NCBI GenBank assembly: GCA_051881415.1
Contig: JBJEPV010000123.1
Coordinates: forward strand, 1-8,919
From: Fimenecus sp051881415
Lineage (GTDB): Bacteria > Bacillota > Clostridia > Oscillospirales > Acutalibacteraceae
Direction of reading: 5' to 3'
DNA: 8,919 nucleotides
Positions 6,630 to 8,919 of the stretch are shown one piece after another (position 1 is the first letter of the stretch; every line of letters begins with the position of its first letter). Below the pieces are notes generated by a model, which was not told the origin of the DNA, made no database searches, and was given only the letters and a program-made list of their open reading frames with translations. The translations under genes were made by a program, and so were the position numbers.

Positions 6630-7504
6630 TTTGTATCCTCGTTTCTTTGGTTAAAATATTTTGTATATATCAACGCGTCCTCCTCGGGGTCGCGGTAAAA
6701 GTGTTTGCGTTTTCCGACCGCCGCAAAGCCGCATTTTTCATAAAGCAAAATTGCCGCTTGATTACTTTCACGAACCTCTAAGGACACAAACTGCGCGTTT
6801 TCCTGCCGGGAAACCGATAAAAGCACAGACAAAAGCAATGCGCCAATCCCCTGTTGTCGGTTGGCAGGCAACACCGCAACATTGGTAATATAGACTTCAC
6901 CTGCAATGTTATTGGCGCCGATATAGCCGACCACTTCGCCGTCCTTGATTGCCGCAAAAAATCGCGCTGTCGGATTTTCAAGTTCTTCGCGGATGCCTTG
7001 TTCTGTCCACGGGTGCGCAAAACATTCCTTTTCAATACGGACAATGCCTTCAACTTGTTCTTTCTGCATTTTGACAATCGCGTCAATGCCGAATACAAAG
7101 CGAAAAACCGAAGGCATTTTTTCAAAAATTGCCCGGGCGCACGCTGTGTAAACCGTTTCGTCGCCCATAAACGGGTCGGGCACGTCCAAAACCATCTGCC
7201 GTTCGGCAGGTACATATGCACGCAGCACCGACGCATGGGAGTCCGTCATACAGACAAAATAGGCGTTATCCGTAAAATCATACGGCGTCAGCGCATTCGC
7301 GCGGTGTTCGGAAATATCTGCACCGAGTGCTTTTGCGGCTTTTACGGCATTCTGTGTCGGCGGGTCCCCACTGCAAGCCGCCAAGCCCGCGCTTTTTACG
7401 GTGATAAATTCCATATGCATTTTATGAAGATACAGGCGAAATAATCCCTCTGCCATTGGGCTTCTGCAAGTATTGCCTGTGCAAATAAAATAAATGGATT
7501 TCAT
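6626..7504 (-). CDS. rimI: Fusion: YwlE-like LMW protein (arginine) phosphatase + RimI N-acetyltransferase
   Basis: One 292-residue ORF carries two enzymes. Residues 1-~135 are a low-molecular-weight phosphatase: CTGNTCRS (8-15) is the C-x5-R-S loop with nucleophile C8 and R14, and VPDPF (108-112) supplies the acid D110. T12 matches the Thr that gives Bacillus YwlE its phosphoarginine preference, and C13 matches its redox-partner Cys. Residues ~142-292 are a GNAT domain of the RimI type, which acetylates the N-terminal Ala of ribosomal protein S18. It has the acetyl-CoA loop RQQGIG (216-221), LEVRESNQAAILLYEKCGF (242-260) and the C-terminal HFYRDPEEDALIY (268-280). No stop codon or ribosome site lies at the junction; M130 and M146 are in frame but lack one, so a single polypeptide is expected. 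ATG 7504 follows polA by 3 nt, with AAAGG inside the polA end. Ancestral overlap or a sequencing frameshift is the alternative. Confidence 0.9.
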   Translation of the reverse strand: MKSIYFICTGNTCRSPMAEGLFRLYLHKMHMEFITVKSAGLAACSGDPPTQNAVKAAKALGADISEHRANALTPYDFTDNAYFVCMTDSHASVLRAYVPAERQMVLDVPDPFMGDETVYTACARAIFEKMPSVFRFVFGIDAIVKMQKEQVEGIVRIEKECFAHPWTEQGIREELENPTARFFAAIKDGEVVGYIGANNIAGEVYITNVAVLPANRQQGIGALLLSVLLSVSRQENAQFVSLEVRESNQAAILLYEKCGFAAVGKRKHFYRDPEEDALIYTKYFNQRNEDTK

Positions 7505-7507
7505 AGT

Positions 7508-8919
7508 TCAGCCTTTCGCATCATACCAAGTTTTGCCGATATTAGCATCGCTCTTTAAGCGCACCTTCATTTTGCAGGCGTTTTCCATTTCCTCGGAAAC
7601 GATTTGCGCTGCCTTTTGCGCCTCGGCTTCGGGCGCTTCCACAATCAATTCATCGTGCACCTGCAAAATTAATTTTGCTTGCATATTTTCTTCTTTTAAG
7701 CGACGGTATACGCGAATCATCGCAATTTTAATAATATCCGCCGCCGTGCCCTGTATCGGCATATTGCGTGCCACGCGTTCTCCGAAGGAACGGAGCATAC
7801 CGTTTGAGGAGGCGAGTTCCGGCAAATAGCGACGGCGCGCAAACAGCGTTTTTACATATCCGTCTTTTTTGGCCTGCTCCACAACCTCTTTCATATAGCG
7901 GTCAACACCCGCATACAAATGCAAATAATCTTTGATGTAACGGTCAGCCTCTGCGCGTGTTACGCCGATATCCTTACTCAAAGAAAATGCCCCGATTCCG
8001 TACACAATGCCGAAATTCACCGCCTTTGCACGGCTTCGCATTAAGGGGGTAACCAACGCTTCCGGCATATGGAACACCTGTGACGCGGTGACGGTATGAA
8101 TATCTGTATCTTTGTTAAATGCGTCTATCATCGCTTGGTCGTTTGCGATATCGGCAAGCACGCGCAATTCAATTTGTGAATAATCCGCGTCCACAAGCAA
8201 ATTGCCGTCTGCGGCTTTGAAAAATTTGCGCATTTCGCGTCCCAATTCCTGCCGCACGGGGATATTTTGCAAATTCGGCTCTGTCGAAGAAATACGCCCC
8301 GTTCGAGTTTCGGTTTGATTAAAGCAGGAATGAATGCGCCCATCGTCTGCAATGACCTTTAACAGCCCTTCGCAATAGGTGGATTTCAACTTTGCCAAGG
8401 TGCGATAATCCAGAATACAGCGGACAATTTCGTATTCGTCAGCTAAGCCTTCCAAAACCTCAGCATTGGTGGAAAAGCCCGTTTTGGTTTTCTTTTTGGT
8501 AGGAATTTGCAGTTTTACAAACAGAATTTCACCGAGTTGTTTCGGGGAATTGATGTTAAACTCTTCCCCTGCCAAATTGTAAATACGGCTTTGCAGTTCG
8601 GCAATTTTCCCTGTCAGCATTTCATTAAACCGCTCAATCCCCGCTTTATCGACCAACACGCCGATTTGCTCCATAGACGCGAGTACTTCGGCGAGCGGGA
8701 TTTCAACGGTTTCCAAAAGCGACATTTGCTCGTTTTGCTCCAACCGCACCGTCAATTTGTCGCAAAGCGAATGCAGATTTGCACAGTCCGAAAGCAATTC
8801 TTCTTCGGTTTCGGCGGCGTTGGTAACGGGAGAATACTCTTGCAAAAGGCGGTGCAAATCATATTCCTTTGCCGAAGGGTTCAACAGATATGCCGCAAGC
8901 GTAATATCCATTTTCATAT
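7508..8919 (-). CDS. polA: DNA polymerase I, C-terminal half (5' part beyond the window)
   Basis: The last 469 or more residues of a family A DNA polymerase, which fills gaps in repair and replaces Okazaki primers. Counted from the ATG at 8917, the landmarks are RTGRISSTEPNLQNIPVR (205-222), motif A DYSQIELR with catalytic D245, the O-helix RAKAVNFGIVYG (K298, F302, Y306), and motif C QVHDELIVE with D422. F302 aligns with E. coli F762. The remnant of the 3'-5' exonuclease domain before residue ~75 is shorter than in E. coli. The exo III Tyr-x3-Asp motif is not recognisable: D44 might match the Asp, but position 40 is Glu, not Tyr. The full protein should be about 850-900 residues, so the 5'-nuclease part lies outside the window and ATG 8917 is internal. 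It is the upstream gene of the operon in view; the operon promoter is not in the window. Confidence 0.97.
   Translation of the reverse strand, partial: MKMDITLAAYLLNPSAKEYDLHRLLQEYSPVTNAAETEEELLSDCANLHSLCDKLTVRLEQNEQMSLLETVEIPLAEVLASMEQIGVLVDKAGIERFNEMLTGKIAELQSRIYNLAGEEFNINSPKQLGEILFVKLQIPTKKKTKTGFSTNAEVLEGLADEYEIVRCILDYRTLAKLKSTYCEGLLKVIADDGRIHSCFNQTETRTGRISSTEPNLQNIPVRQELGREMRKFFKAADGNLLVDADYSQIELRVLADIANDQAMIDAFNKDTDIHTVTASQVFHMPEALVTPLMRSRAKAVNFGIVYGIGAFSLSKDIGVTRAEADRYIKDYLHLYAGVDRYMKEVVEQAKKDGYVKTLFARRRYLPELASSNGMLRSFGERVARNMPIQGTAADIIKIAMIRVYRRLKEENMQAKLILQVHDELIVEAPEAEAQKAAQIVSEEMENACKMKVRLKSDANIGKTWYDAKG

Noticed and set aside
7060..7140. A frameshift or separate rimI start at the fusion junction
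   Set aside because: The reading frame is continuous and both domains align in the same frame. In-frame ATG codons M130 and M146 have no ribosome site in front. A sequencing error cannot be fully excluded.
6854..7444. A 196-codon plus-strand ORF opposite the phosphatase/RimI fusion
   Set aside because: It is antisense to a gene with clear motifs, has a biased composition rich in Arg, Phe and Cys, and shows no family features or ribosome site.
1..8919. A defence system, mobile element, CRISPR array or biosynthetic cluster
   Set aside because: No repeats of suitable spacing, no transposase or integrase, no nuclease-helicase set and no synthase genes are present. All long frames are accounted for by core or metabolic genes.

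Overview
The window looks like chromosomal core DNA of a Gram-positive, Clostridia-type bacterium, possibly an uncultured Oscillospirales/Ruminococcaceae-like lineage. The lineage is an inference. It rests on a YwlE-like (protein-arginine-phosphatase-type) active site, strong purine-rich ribosome binding sites, several TTG starts, and the TypA and PolA sequence flavour. I see no transposase, integrase, phage gene, CRISPR array, tRNA or rRNA.

Layout, left to right. (1) Positions 1-1278, minus strand: a sodium:solute symporter (SSS/PutP family) whose 3' end runs off the window. It has its own sigma-A-type promoter. (2) Positions 1397-4023, minus strand: a two-gene unit, typA (BipA, ribosome-associated GTPase) followed after 11 nt by a metal-dependent amidohydrolase. 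A stem-loop that overlaps the symporter promoter follows it. (3) Positions 4168-5805, plus strand: a lone cytoplasmic GH123-like/DUF4091 glycoside hydrolase, divergent from typA; the two promoters sit back to back. A perfect 28-bp palindrome serves as a probable bidirectional terminator after it. (4) Positions 5857-8919, minus strand: a tight operon transcribed polA (5' part outside the window) -> a fused low-molecular-weight phosphatase/RimI acetyltransferase -> a DUF4345-like membrane protein -> a MIF-family tautomerase. Its gaps are 3 nt, a 4-nt overlap and 17 nt.

Themes: housekeeping (DNA polymerase I, TypA) is mixed with protein-modification enzymes and small-molecule enzymes. The most unusual object is the continuous 292-codon ORF joining a probable arginine phosphatase to the S18 N-alpha-acetyltransferase RimI. 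Three of the eight genes (typA, amidohydrolase, glycosidase) probably start at TTG, each 6-7 nt after a GGTG-core ribosome binding site. I found no wholly new multi-gene system; the fusion and its operon are the best leads.
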